From Syntrophotalea carbinolica DSM 2380 (GTDB lineage Bacteria; Desulfobacterota; Desulfuromonadia; Desulfuromonadales; Syntrophotaleaceae), in the NCBI RefSeq assembly GCF_000012885.1, contig NC_007498.2, forward strand, positions 868,001-932,000: a stretch of DNA of 64,000 nt, read 5' to 3'. Positions within the stretch are counted from its first letter, which is position 1. Each line of letters begins with the position of its first letter. A program made the translations under genes and the position numbers. The notes below the pieces were generated by a model, which saw only the letters and a list, made by a program, of their open reading frames with translations, did no database searches and was not told the DNA's origin. Below, in pieces: positions 53,160 through 61,505 of this stretch.

Positions 53160-54211
53160 ACCTTGAAGTCTCCGTCGAAAAGCAACTTGGCGATTTCTGC
53201 TTTGCCTCGGACTTCTCCGTGCGCTGTCGGCGCGTCGGGATCTTCGGTCCTTCGGGTAGCGGCAAATCGACCCTGATGCACATGCTCGCCGGTCTGCTTA
53301 AGCCGGATCGCGGCTTTATTCGTCTTAATGGCGAAACGCTCTTCGATGGCAGGTCGCGAATCAATCGGTCAACGGAAAACCGCCGTATCGGCGTGGTGTT
53401 TCAACATGCCCACCTGTTTCCTCACATGGGGGTAAGACGCAATCTTCTTTACGGCTACAAACGGATCCCCAAAGCCCAGCGAGTGATTGATCCCGATGCG
53501 CTGGTCGAGGTGCTTGACCTGGGGCCGTTGCTAAGCCGCAAAGTGGATGCACTCTCCGGAGGAGAACGTCAACGGGTGGCTCTTGGCCGCACGGTACTTT
53601 CGTGTCCGCGCCTGGTTTTGATGGACGAACCCCTTAACGGTCTGGATGAGAGACTTAAATTTCAGATCATTCCTTATCTTAAAAACGTTTTTGCGGAGTT
53701 TAAGATACCTTTGATGTTCATCAGCCATTCGCTTAGCGAGATGCGTTTGATGACCGATCAGGTATTTGAGTTCGCCAACGGCCGGATCCGTGCTCAGACT
53801 TCCGCTCATCAACTGGCTTTGCATCGCATGGGGACGACCCAGGAAGGGTATACCAACATCCTTGAATTGCGTGATCCGCGTAATCAAAAGGACCTGTTTG
53901 TTTATCGCTGGGGAGACCAGGACCTGATTGTGACCGTTGGCGGTAAAGAGCAGGCGAGCATGTTCGAGCTGTCTTCCCGGGAAATAACCCTGTTCAAACG
54001 TCATCCGGAAGCGAGCAGCGCACGCAATATATTGCATTGCCGGGTGAAAAAAATATTTGATGTCGGCAATCGAGTCGCTGTGGAGCTCGATTGCAACGGC
54101 CAGCAACTGGTTTCGCAGGTGGTAGGCGAGGCTGTGCGTGATCTCGGCCTGGAAGAGGGGGGCGCGACCATCGCGGTGATCAAAGCCTCCGCATTTCGAA
54201 AGCTTTACTGA
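53156..54211 (+). CDS. modC: Molybdate ABC transporter ATPase
   Basis: A 351-residue ATPase: Walker A FGPSGSGKSTLMHML near residue 25, Q-loop FQHAHLFPHM, signature LSGGERQRVALGRTVL, Walker B LVLMDEPLNGLD and a C-terminal mop/TOBE domain (about 280-351) that can sense or store molybdate. It energises import through ModB. The gene starts inside modB and ends before a large hairpin terminator. Confidence 0.95.
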   Translation: MNLEVSVEKQLGDFCFASDFSVRCRRVGIFGPSGSGKSTLMHMLAGLLKPDRGFIRLNGETLFDGRSRINRSTENRRIGVVFQHAHLFPHMGVRRNLLYGYKRIPKAQRVIDPDALVEVLDLGPLLSRKVDALSGGERQRVALGRTVLSCPRLVLMDEPLNGLDERLKFQIIPYLKNVFAEFKIPLMFISHSLSEMRLMTDQVFEFANGRIRAQTSAHQLALHRMGTTQEGYTNILELRDPRNQKDLFVYRWGDQDLIVTVGGKEQASMFELSSREITLFKRHPEASSARNILHCRVKKIFDVGNRVAVELDCNGQQLVSQVVGEAVRDLGLEEGGATIAVIKASAFRKLY

Positions 54212-54285
54212 TTGCCTCGTAATTCGATTTTTTGTTCCGTGGCGGGAGCAGCGGGCTCTCCTGTTTGGTGTGGCAACCGTGGAAT

Positions 54286-54354
54286 AGGGGCCGACAAAGG
54301 CCGGATCGTGGCCATCGTGCCATGTCTCCATTAAGGAGGTCGGCCCCTCTTTTT
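54286..54354 (+). terminator. Terminator of the mod operon
   Basis: AGGGGCCGAC (54286-54295) pairs perfectly with GTCGGCCCCT (54339-54348), followed by CTTTTTC. The 43-base loop contains a small inner GGCC/GGCC hairpin. Confidence 0.7.
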
Positions 54355-54407
54355 CAGAGCGGGGAGCTTAAAAACGAATTTTTATTTATTTTATAGGTAT
54401 TTAAGCG

Positions 54408-54436
54408 TTGCATTCAACGTTGCATCGTGCTACTGT
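54408..54436 (+). promoter_or_regulatory. Promoter candidate for the cold-shock gene
   Basis: TTGCAT (54408-54413), 17-base spacer, TACTGT (54431-54436). A direct repeat CGTTGCAT lies at its 5' end (54406-54413 and 54418-54425). The leader would be about 160 bases. Confidence 0.45.
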
Positions 54437-54505
54437 GTTTTCACTTAAGCAAGTTTGTGTAAGCGTTTTTTCGATCACCAGTCTGACAAGGTGTCAGCAT
54501 GGATC

Positions 54506-54546
54506 AAACACACAGGCCCTTCTTGGGATGTGTGTTTTTTATTTTC
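54506..54546 (+). terminator. Intrinsic terminator inside the csp leader
   Basis: AAACACACA (54506-54514) pairs with TGTGTGTTT (54529-54537) and CCC (54517-54519) with GGG (54525-54527), followed by TTTATTTT. It lies about 60 bases upstream of the csp ATG, so transcription must read through it or start after it. Confidence 0.7.
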
Positions 54547-54601
54547 CGGGTGGTCCGAATTTACACAACAAAAAGTTCCCATTCGGGATCATGGAGAAAA
54601 A

Positions 54602-54802
54602 ATGGCAGAAGGTACAGTAAAATGGTTTAATGACGCAAAGGGTTTTGGTTTTATCGAGCAGGATAACGGACCTGATGTGTTTGTACATTTTTCCGAAATT
54701 CAGGGCGAAGGTTTCAAATCCCTCGCCGAAGGTGACCGCGTAGTTTTCGAGGTTACCCAGGGCCAGAAGGGCCCCCAATCGGTTAATGTACGCAGAGTTT
54801 AA
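54602..54802 (+). CDS. Cold-shock protein (CspA family)
   Basis: A 66-residue OB-fold RNA chaperone: [18 protein letters not shown] (RNP1) and DVFVHFSEI (RNP2). The ORF is open upstream to 54455, but the ATG at 54602 gives the full family domain. The long 5' leader with a terminator hairpin suggests control at the RNA level, as known for cspA-type messages. A strong terminator follows. Confidence 0.95.
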   Translation: MAEGTVKWFNDAKGFGFIEQDNGPDVFVHFSEIQGEGFKSLAEGDRVVFEVTQGQKGPQSVNVRRV

Positions 54803-54824
54803 GTAAAATTAAGCATTAATCTGT

Positions 54825-54861
54825 AAAAGAGCCCCGCGAATAATCGCGGGGCTCTTTTTTT
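54825..54861 (+). terminator. Terminator of the cold-shock gene
   Basis: AAAAGAGCCCCGCGA (54825-54839), loop ATAA, TCGCGGGGCTCTTTT (54844-54858) and a T run to 54861. Perfect 15-bp stem. Confidence 0.93.
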
Positions 54862-54919
54862 ATCTGTGGTGGTATTGCCGTCTCATAGCAGGCGCAACAT
54901 GCGTCGGAAAGGTTACACC

Positions 54920-55042
54920 ATGGCCAAGAAACCGAATTACGGCTATGAAAAACGCCAGAAAGAACTTGCCAAGAAAGCTAAAAAGGAAGAGAAGAAGCGC
55001 AAAAGGGAGGAAAAACTCCAGCAATCGCCTGAGGAGGAATAG
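54920..55042 (+). CDS. Small highly charged conserved-type protein (40 aa)
   Basis: A 40-residue ORF, MAKKPNYGYEKRQKELAKKA at the start and then a Lys/Glu-rich helix ending in QQSPEEE. The pattern MAKKPNYxxEKRQKELAxKAKKEEK recurs in a family of short uncharacterised proteins in many proteobacteria (from memory). No Cys and no membrane segment; mostly a single charged helix. A GGAAAGG ribosome site lies before the ATG. The gene is too short for routine gene callers. Function unknown. Confidence 0.7.
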   Translation: MAKKPNYGYEKRQKELAKKAKKEEKKRKREEKLQQSPEEE

Positions 55043-55160
55043 TCTGTTGCGCATCCGATGACTTAGAAAAGACAGGTGTTTCAACGGAAACTGCACTCAG
55101 GTACGATGCTGTTTGGCTGCTTTGGTATTTGTTAGGCAACAGACAGGCCCAGTTAAGGCG

Positions 55161-55424
55161 TTATTCTTTGTCGGCGTCCACGAGTCCGTAGGATTCGACT
55201 TTACCGTCGATAAATCGCACATAATAACTTGTCCAGAACTTATTGGCAGGAACGTACCAGAAATACTCTTCATTTCCAGCCCCATTGACACTTTCGGGTT
55301 TTCCTACCAGCTGAAGAACCTGCGCTTTTGTCATCCCCAAATCAATTTTGTCGACCGATTTCCACGGGGCGCATCCGGATAACACCAAAAAGACGAAAAT
55401 TATAAACGTAAATTTGAATTTCAC
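55161..55424 (-). CDS. Small lipoprotein, BamE/SmpA-like
   Basis: An 87-residue secreted lipoprotein: signal with lipobox LSGC (Cys at residue 18), then KIDLGMTKAQVLQLVGKPES, which resembles the beginning of the SmpA/OmlA fold, and YFWYVPANKFWTSYYVRFIDGKV. The length is shorter than BamE. It may be an outer-membrane lipoprotein of the BamE-like fold, not the BAM subunit. It stands alone. Confidence 0.8.
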   Translation of the reverse strand: MKFKFTFIIFVFLVLSGCAPWKSVDKIDLGMTKAQVLQLVGKPESVNGAGNEEYFWYVPANKFWTSYYVRFIDGKVESYGLVDADKE

Positions 55425-55687
55425 AGGATGTCTCCTTCATGGTTGATCCATAAATTCCGTGGTTTCACGATGGACGCAGTTTGGTCTTCAGGTAACATAT
55501 GGATTGGCAAAGTCTATTAGTTATCCATGTGTAAAGTCAAATAAATCCTGTGCCGCGGCACGCTTACCGAGTGCTGCTTCGAAGCAGTGGCCTGCGTGAT
55601 GGCTCCTTGGTTAATCGCGGTGTTTGCCTGAAAAGAGCAGGGTCGTAGTGGCTATGCCCGCTAGAATTCAAGTTCAGCCGGGTGTGA

Positions 55688-56116
55688 CTACTTGGGAGGC
55701 AAGTGCGTTTCGGCAAGCGTGTCCTTCAGCACGGGCCATAGCTCGGACAGGGAATCGTAGCGGATGGAGGTGATTTTCGGATTACCGAAAACCATGGCCG
55801 ACATGGGGCTTTCGGCCCCGACATGGTAGAGCGCCAGGATCGGAATATTCCTGGCTTCCGCATAGGCAATCTCGTAGCCCACTCCAATGGATGGTTGGGA
55901 AACCTCCGCGACAAGAAGATCGGCTTCCCTGATCCAATGGGTATCCCGGGCATAAATGGCCGCATCCCCCTTTAACCCTCCGTCGTCAAAGGCTTCGGGC
56001 CGGTCTGAATGTTCCGAAATAGTCTCGCCAAAGGCCTGCAGGAATGCCAGTATCTGACCGTATTGTCGACGGTACTTGTTTCCACCGCGAATGGATCCCG
56101 AAAAAAATATCTTCAT
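55688..56116 (-). CDS. Nucleoside 2-deoxyribosyltransferase-like protein
   Basis: A 142-residue protein with FSGSIRGGNKYRRQYGQIL at the N-terminus and EADLLVAEVSQPSIGVGYEIAYAEARNIP, the Asp/Glu catalytic segment of the nucleoside deoxyribosyltransferase / DNPH1 fold. Members cleave or swap nucleobases on 2'-deoxynucleotides. The start codon overlaps the ATG of a divergent small ORF in the palindrome CATG. The 263-base gap before it (55425-55687) shows nothing else. Confidence 0.82.
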   Translation of the reverse strand: MKIFFSGSIRGGNKYRRQYGQILAFLQAFGETISEHSDRPEAFDDGGLKGDAAIYARDTHWIREADLLVAEVSQPSIGVGYEIAYAEARNIPILALYHVGAESPMSAMVFGNPKITSIRYDSLSELWPVLKDTLAETHLPPK

Positions 56117-56330
56117 GTACGTCTCCGTAGAAAATCCTGAGGTTGTTTATCTGCTTATGGCGGGTATTGTTTATTTATCCCTTGTTTTGCAGCTGTCCCC
56201 GAAGTATGGCTTTGCTTCAGGTGTCTTCGCGGGGCTTAACTATACCATGGTAAGGGGTTGGTTCAATGCTGCGACGAGGCAGGCGGCCCCCTGCTTGTCC
56301 GCTGGAGCGGGTAGCTATCGAAATGCGTGA
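56115..56330 (+). CDS. Small membrane protein coupled to an M41 peptidase-like gene
   Basis: A 71-residue ORF with one hydrophobic segment (residues about 9-33, VVYLLMAGIVYLSLVL), followed by a short polar tail. It ends in TGA at 56328-56330 and overlaps the GTG start of the next gene by four bases, which suggests translational coupling. No family is recognised. The ATG lies in a CATG shared with the divergent gene. It could be a spurious frame, but the coupling supports it. Confidence 0.4.
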   Translation: MYVSVENPEVVYLLMAGIVYLSLVLQLSPKYGFASGVFAGLNYTMVRGWFNAATRQAAPCLSAGAGSYRNA

Positions 56331-56875
56331 TAGTCAGGGAGCTTTTTCCACAACTTGAACGCGAACATTTCAATGCCGTAGGCGATGCACTTCGGCAGAA
56401 TCAGGTCAGACCCATGGTGCCGATAGACAAAGCGACCGTAGCTTATCATGAAGCCGGCCACGCGGTGGTTGGCTACCGCTTCGGGCAACGGTTTGCCCAT
56501 CTCTCCATCCATACATCAAAAGAAGTGGAGGGGTTTTGCCAATTTTTTTCGGGACACCAAAATCCAAGGCATACGGCACTTGTTCTGTTGGCTGGGCATG
56601 CCGCAGAAAAACGTTTTTGCCAGGCCCATACGAGAAAGCCCTCCAGATCGGATCATCGCAAAATCTGCCAACTCACCCACTTTATGTCCACCGGCGAAAT
56701 CAAGGCGTTGTTGAAGGAAGCGGATGATCTGGTCGCCGCAAACTGGTGCCAGATTCAGGCTGTAGCACAGAAGTTGATGGAAGCGGGATCGGTGCAAGGC
56801 AATGCTTTTGCTGAGATTATCGAGGCCGTGGACGAGCAGGCCAGGGAGGATACAGTCTCCGAACCGCGCGCTTGA
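56327..56875 (+). CDS. Stand-alone peptidase M41 (FtsH-like) domain protein
   Basis: A 182-residue protein with the zinc motif HEAGH in AYHEAGHAVVGYRFG, like the FtsH protease domain, LLAGHAAEKRF in place of the LxGRxAEE helix, and SDHRKICQLTH, whose Asp may be the third zinc ligand (in FtsH, ND-xx-AT). The AAA+ part of FtsH is absent. It starts with GTG inside the upstream small membrane ORF. A protease without its own unfoldase, or a decayed or specialised FtsH piece; not a normal FtsH. Confidence 0.72.
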   Translation: MIVRELFPQLEREHFNAVGDALRQNQVRPMVPIDKATVAYHEAGHAVVGYRFGQRFAHLSIHTSKEVEGFCQFFSGHQNPRHTALVLLAGHAAEKRFCQAHTRKPSRSDHRKICQLTHFMSTGEIKALLKEADDLVAANWCQIQAVAQKLMEAGSVQGNAFAEIIEAVDEQAREDTVSEPRA

Positions 56876-57198
56876 ATTTTCACATGCCTCGGATTCCAAG
56901 GCCGGCTTTCCGTTGCCGGAGAAGGTCGCGTGCAGCTTTTGCTGTAGGTGACCTTTTTGCTGTGGCCCCAACGGCATCCGGCATATTTTAATGTTGTTTT
57001 TCACCAGGAACGCAATCCCGGATCAAAAGATTTATCGCATTGAGGCGAAGTCTTTTTAGGATCGTTCAACTCCTGGTTACCGTGTCGATGATCGAAATGG
57101 CGGCTCTCCGGACTTGCTTAAAAAGTCCAAATGTGCTAGCGAAACGTGAGAAGAAACTTATTTCGACGTAGTGAACAAACCTGCAGGGAGAAAATGCC
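56876..57198. other. Intergenic region, no gene recognised
   Basis: About 323 bases before the DUF364-type gene. No promoter, repeat or RNA pattern stood out. Confidence 0.35.
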
Positions 57199-58005
57199 AT
57201 GTCGCTGAGAAAAGATCTGATTGCATCGGTACGGAATAAATGCCCGGACAGTTTGTCTGTCAAGGTACAACGTTTTGTCAAAACGCCGGTGTGCGATACA
57301 AAGATCCCCCCATTCACTGTGGCGGTTTTGGAAAACGGAGCTGTCGGTTTCAGTTATAATCTGTTTCACCGTGATGACCAAGCCATGCAACGCTATGTGG
57401 CCTGGGATCCGGACGAGATAGTGGGCAAAACTGCCGATGAAATCATGTCATGGCTGCTTACCGAGGATACCTTGAAAAAGACCGCGGGCCTTGCCGTACT
57501 GAATGCCTTGTCGCAGGACTTCTTAAATACAAATCCCGGTGCATATAGACTGGACACGGAGTCTGACCTTTTCGACATCCTGCGGTTGGATAAATCGAGC
57601 CGCGTCGGAGTGGTCGGCTTTTTTCGCCCGATGATGGATAAACTGGTGGAAAAAGCGGGCGAAGTCGTGGTTGTCGAACTGTCCGAAGACCTGCGGGAAG
57701 GATCCCATCCCTTTACCATGACCGACGATCCTGAAGCACTGCGCGGATGCGACAAAATACTTATTACGGCTACAACCGTTCTGAACGATTCATTGCTGAC
57801 AGTGATCCCCCACTGCATCGACGCCGCCTTTGTGGCCATGATGGGGCCGACGGCGGGTTTTCTTCCCGATACGGTGTTCGCTCTCGGCGTCGATGCCGTA
57901 GGGTTTACCCGCGTAAAAGATCTGGACCTGTTCCTGGAACGTTTTTCAAGCGGCGGCAAATGGGGGGAAGCCACATCCAAGATATGGGCTATGCCCGCCC
58001 GCTGA
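57199..58005 (+). CDS. DUF364/DUF4213 putative heavy-metal chelation protein
   Basis: A 268-residue protein: an N-terminal DUF4213-type part (FTVAVLENGAVGFSYNLF) and a DUF364 part (residues about 125-268: VGVVGFFRPMMDKLVEKAGEV, ILITATTVLNDSLLTVIPH, VAMMGPTAGFLPDTVFALGVDAVG). The fold has been described as a heavy-metal chelating domain, with biochemical function not firmly known. GGGAGAAAATGCC precedes the ATG. It has no obvious partner here. Confidence 0.82.
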   Translation: MSLRKDLIASVRNKCPDSLSVKVQRFVKTPVCDTKIPPFTVAVLENGAVGFSYNLFHRDDQAMQRYVAWDPDEIVGKTADEIMSWLLTEDTLKKTAGLAVLNALSQDFLNTNPGAYRLDTESDLFDILRLDKSSRVGVVGFFRPMMDKLVEKAGEVVVVELSEDLREGSHPFTMTDDPEALRGCDKILITATTVLNDSLLTVIPHCIDAAFVAMMGPTAGFLPDTVFALGVDAVGFTRVKDLDLFLERFSSGGKWGEATSKIWAMPAR

Positions 58006-58149
58006 CTGTATGTCTCTGGATGCCTCGAAAGTGCTCAGGTTAATACACTGGTTTTCAGGGGCACCAGAACCGTTCGATTATGACATTGTTTGCTTCGCGT
58101 CCTGGTTTACCCATATTTTCTCATAGTGGCGCAAATAATGTTTACGGGC

Positions 58150-58194
58150 TTGACTGTCAAAAAAATTGACAATCAAATCCATTGATATTATTGT
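58150..58194 (+). promoter_or_regulatory. MarR-type operator and promoter
   Basis: Arms TTGACTGTCAA (58150-58160) and TTGACAATCAA (58166-58176) are an 11-bp inverted repeat with one mismatch around AAAAA. TTGACA (58166-58171), 17-base spacer and TATTGT (58189-58194) form a promoter whose -35 box lies inside the repeat. It lies 96 bases before the marR start, so autoregulation is likely. Confidence 0.65.
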
Positions 58195-58289
58195 GTGCCG
58201 TGTCAGCCAGGCAGGCTCACTTTTTGGGGATATTACTCCTGGCGATTATTCAGAGTAAGCCGACCGTAAGTATATCGGGGAGATGTCAG

Positions 58290-58778
58290 ATGGCAGATAG
58301 TTCATTCAAAGCCAAGGTGGCTTTCATTGTTGAGACCGACGGCCTTCTAAAAGACTACCTGGAGTCCATTGTGATCAAGAATATTAAATCAGAGATGATT
58401 GATGACGCCTTTAAAAACGTGTCCTCCAATCACCTTCATGCCGCTTTGATCTTGAAAAATATATCCCCTTGCGCCTTGAAGCAGTTTGCAGAGGCGATGC
58501 GAATGTCCAAAGCTGCGGCATCAGCTCTGGTGGAAAGGATGGTCAAGTCAGGTCTGGTCTTGCGCGAAGTCAATCCGGAGAATAGAAGAGAAGTTCTGCT
58601 CTCGGTAAATCCTGATTTCGATGCCCATGTGAGTCATGTCCGAACACAGTTGACTCACTGGTTTGAAATTCTGGTCAATAAGATGGGCATGGAAAGTTTT
58701 GAGAAATGGCACAACGTCATGGTTACTCTGAACAAGGTCCTTCAGGACGAAATTAAAGTTTGCAATAAAGAAAAATAA
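58290..58778 (+). CDS. MarR-family transcriptional regulator
   Basis: A 162-residue winged-helix protein: FAEAMRMSKAAASALVERMVKSGLV (recognition helix and wing) and REVNPENRREVLLSVNPDF. The ATG at 58290 has a GGGGAG site; the frame is open from 58182. It lies 33 bases upstream of the MFS efflux gene on the same strand. A palindromic operator overlaps the shared promoter, so it should repress the pair until a ligand binds. Confidence 0.85.
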   Translation: MADSSFKAKVAFIVETDGLLKDYLESIVIKNIKSEMIDDAFKNVSSNHLHAALILKNISPCALKQFAEAMRMSKAAASALVERMVKSGLVLREVNPENRREVLLSVNPDFDAHVSHVRTQLTHWFEILVNKMGMESFEKWHNVMVTLNKVLQDEIKVCNKEK

Positions 58779-58811
58779 GAAATTGGGTTAAAACATTCAG
58801 GAGTTCTTTAA

Positions 58812-60008
58812 ATGAATACCAAGCAGAGATATTTCAGCGATCGGTCAATTATTGTTATGCTTGCTCTGCTTAGTGCCTTTCCACCCTTGTCTACTGACCT
58901 TTACTTGCCGGCACTTCCCCATGTGGTGAAGACGCTGCAATCAAATCAGACTTTGGTCAATCTGAGCCTTAGCCTTTTTTTGATTAGTTTTGCCTTGGGA
59001 ATACTTGTTTGGGGACCTGTCAGTGAGAAATACGGAAGAAAGCCGATTCTTCTCATAGGACTGACCCTCTACACTTTGGGCAGCGCCGGGTGCGCCCTTT
59101 CAGGCAACGTAACGATGCTTATTATTGCCAGGGTAGTCCAAGGTTTTGGCGGCGGGGCAGCCGAAGCAGTGGTCACGGCCATGGTCAAGGATCTCTATTC
59201 AGGACGAAAACGGGAATCGGTCCTGGCTATTGTCATGGCCATGGTTGTTGTAGCACCGGTTGTAGCTCCGGTAGCAGGGGCTATAATCCTGAAGGTCATG
59301 TCCTGGTATGCTATTTTCTGGGTTTTAACAGGGGTCGGAGTGCTGTCCCTGTGCCTTTCCCTGCTTCTGGATGAAACTCTTGAAACGCGATATGGAGGAT
59401 CTCTTACTCATTCCCTTGCCCGACTCGGTGTGGTGCTGAAAAACCCCGGATTCGCCGTCCCCCTGATTCTGTTTTCTCTGGTGCCGCTGCCGTTACTTGC
59501 CTTTATAGGCGCATCAGCCTATGTTTATATTCAGGGCTTTGAGATGTCAGAACAAATGTACAGTTATTATTTCGGTCTAAATGCACTGGGATCTCTTGTG
59601 GGCCCTTTGCTGTACATCAAGTTGTCCAGAAGGATATCATCCGCCCATATTATTTCAGGTTGTCTGGCCCTTTTAACTGTCAGCGGCATTTGTATTGAGG
59701 CGACCGGCGACTCATCACCAGTGATGTTTGCCCTGCCAATGCTAACGGCCACTGTTGCCATCAGCATGATGCGGCCACCTACAGCCAATCTGCTCTTATC
59801 CCAACAGGACAAGGATACCGGGTCCGCAGCCTCCCTGATCAATTTCATGGCGTTATTCATGGGGAGCGTGGGCATGTTTCTCATATCCTTTGAAACGCAA
59901 AGCGAGCTGATTCCTAGCCTGGGGCTCATGCAGCTTACTGTAGGGATAGTTTGCGGCAGCCTCTGGCTGCTCCTCAGGGAGCGCTCCTTCATCCGACAGC
60001 CAGCATGA
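58812..60008 (+). CDS. MFS drug exporter, Bcr/CflA type
   Basis: A 398-residue transporter with twelve predicted membrane segments. FPPLSTDLYLPALPHVVKTL at the N-terminus and GPVSEKYGRKPILLIGLTLY (motif A) are typical of Bcr/CflA drug-proton antiporters. ARVVQGFGGGAAEAVVTAMV matches motif in the fourth-fifth segment region. Clearly paired with the MarR regulator. Base composition is more AT-rich than the housekeeping genes, in line with acquired DNA. Confidence 0.9.
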   Translation: MNTKQRYFSDRSIIVMLALLSAFPPLSTDLYLPALPHVVKTLQSNQTLVNLSLSLFLISFALGILVWGPVSEKYGRKPILLIGLTLYTLGSAGCALSGNVTMLIIARVVQGFGGGAAEAVVTAMVKDLYSGRKRESVLAIVMAMVVVAPVVAPVAGAIILKVMSWYAIFWVLTGVGVLSLCLSLLLDETLETRYGGSLTHSLARLGVVLKNPGFAVPLILFSLVPLPLLAFIGASAYVYIQGFEMSEQMYSYYFGLNALGSLVGPLLYIKLSRRISSAHIISGCLALLTVSGICIEATGDSSPVMFALPMLTATVAISMMRPPTANLLLSQQDKDTGSAASLINFMALFMGSVGMFLISFETQSELIPSLGLMQLTVGIVCGSLWLLLRERSFIRQPA

Positions 60009-60061
60009 TCCTAAACCCTGAAAGAACGAAATGGGTGCATATCTGACAGATAAAACTACGC

Positions 60062-60092
60062 AGTGTGCATCCTGAGTTTCTGGATGCACACT
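60062..60092 (+). repeat. Inverted repeat after the MFS gene
   Basis: AGTGTGCATCC (60062-60072) and GGATGCACACT (60082-60092) make a perfect 11-bp stem with a 9-base loop, 53 bases after the stop. No T tract follows, so terminator function is uncertain. Confidence 0.6.
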
Positions 60093-60222
60093 ACATAGCT
60101 ATTCAAAAATACGGAAAAACATTGAAGTCGATTTGCCGGGGGGAAGGGATGCCAACTTGTGTCGCATCGACAGATCATGTCATGTCCGTCTTGCTGGTGC
60201 GAACCGATAACAAGGTGATGAT

Positions 60223-60849
60223 ATGCTATCTACCGAAACGATAATGACCTTTTTCAGCGTCTCTGTTTTACTGGGCCTTGCACCAGGCCCTGACAACATC
60301 TTTGTTCTGACGCAGTCTGCTTTGCGTGGAAAGGGGCCGGGACTCATTGTTATGCTCGGTTTGTGTACTGGGCTTATTGCACATACTATCGCTGTTTCCC
60401 TTGGAGTCGCTATAATTTTTCAAACATCCATTCTTGCTTTTTCAGTTCTCAAATTACTGGGTGCGGCTTATCTCGTTTATCTCGCGTGGCAAGCCTTTCG
60501 AGCCTCAGCAGAGACTATCCAGGGCGGGCCGGAAGGAATTGTCAGTTACCGGAAGTTGTATGCTCGTGGCATCATCATGAACATCACAAATCCAAAAGTA
60601 TCCATTTTTTTTCTGGCCTTTCTTCCACAATTTACCGAACCAACCAAAGGTCCCGTAGCTGTCCAACTTGTTCTGCTTGGGGGATTATTCATTCTAGCGA
60701 CAATACTGGTGTTCGGAGGCATTGCGCTTCTTGCAGGTACCCTTGGTGGCTTGCTTAAGCGCTCGGACAGAACTCAGAACATCCTGAATAAAATTGCCGG
60801 TACTGTTTTTATGGGCCTCGCACTGAAACTTGCTACGATAAGGCAGTAA
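60223..60849 (+). CDS. LysE/RhtB-family amino-acid exporter
   Basis: A 208-residue membrane protein with about six segments; the family start is LGLAPGPDNIFVLTQSALRGKG and NPKVSIFFLAFLPQF lies in the middle. LysE/RhtB proteins export amino acids such as homoserine, threonine or leucine. AAGGTG precedes the ATG. It is probably a single gene. Substrate unknown. Confidence 0.9.
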   Translation: MLSTETIMTFFSVSVLLGLAPGPDNIFVLTQSALRGKGPGLIVMLGLCTGLIAHTIAVSLGVAIIFQTSILAFSVLKLLGAAYLVYLAWQAFRASAETIQGGPEGIVSYRKLYARGIIMNITNPKVSIFFLAFLPQFTEPTKGPVAVQLVLLGGLFILATILVFGGIALLAGTLGGLLKRSDRTQNILNKIAGTVFMGLALKLATIRQ

Positions 60850-61073
60850 GCAGCAAATGTATTCACCTGACGATTTGCTGGATTAACTATGCAGCAATTC
60901 CCAACCTAAAGTCTCTGATCCCAAGACGTTCGTAATTCTGCCTCTTGGGCTACCACTGGCTTGTCTGTGTTGAATTGATATCTCATTTCTTTAAGTTGGC
61001 CCATGGTGGGGTGGTAACGCTTGGAATATCTGAGGGTAATCATCCCATTTTTAACAGGACTCAAAAGTAGGGT

Positions 61074-61286
61074 TCAGGCCGCCATGGCCAGCTTCTGTTT
61101 CGGTGTCATTCCACCGTTTGCCATATTCGGTCGTTCATTGTTGTATGTCCAGAGCCAACGAGTTGCATAGTCCTGAACTTCAGCTATGGAATCAAATAAA
61201 TATTGCGACAGCCAGTCATAGCGGACCGTCCGATTATAGCGCTCAATGTAAGCGTTCTGCTGCGGATTTCCTGGCTGGATGTAGCT
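61074..61286 (-). pseudogene. Remnant of an IS3-family transposase (C-terminal end)
   Basis: The minus strand reads SYIQPGNPQQNAYIERYNRT, including the catalytic Glu of the DDE triad, then WLWTYNNERPNMANGGMTPK and a TGA stop. This is the C-terminus of an IS3-group OrfB transposase. A TAG stop lies directly upstream and the DD part is absent. The outer terminal repeat was not found. The region 60850-61073 shows no gene. Confidence 0.85.
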
Positions 61287-61505
61287 CTAAACCACCCAGC
61301 AATTTTTAATAGAGAGGCCCTACGTGTTCCGGTTTGCGGGAATTATGGGACTTTGCTTGAATGTATCGGTGAAGCTCACAAAACGACTTTTAGAGCGGTC
61401 TGGCATCACCATTTCATTGACATACCTCCATTTTGACCTATTAAGACAGGGGCAGTTTGCGAATGAAGGGGGTGCTTTTATGGCACCCCCTATTCTTATA
61501 TTACC

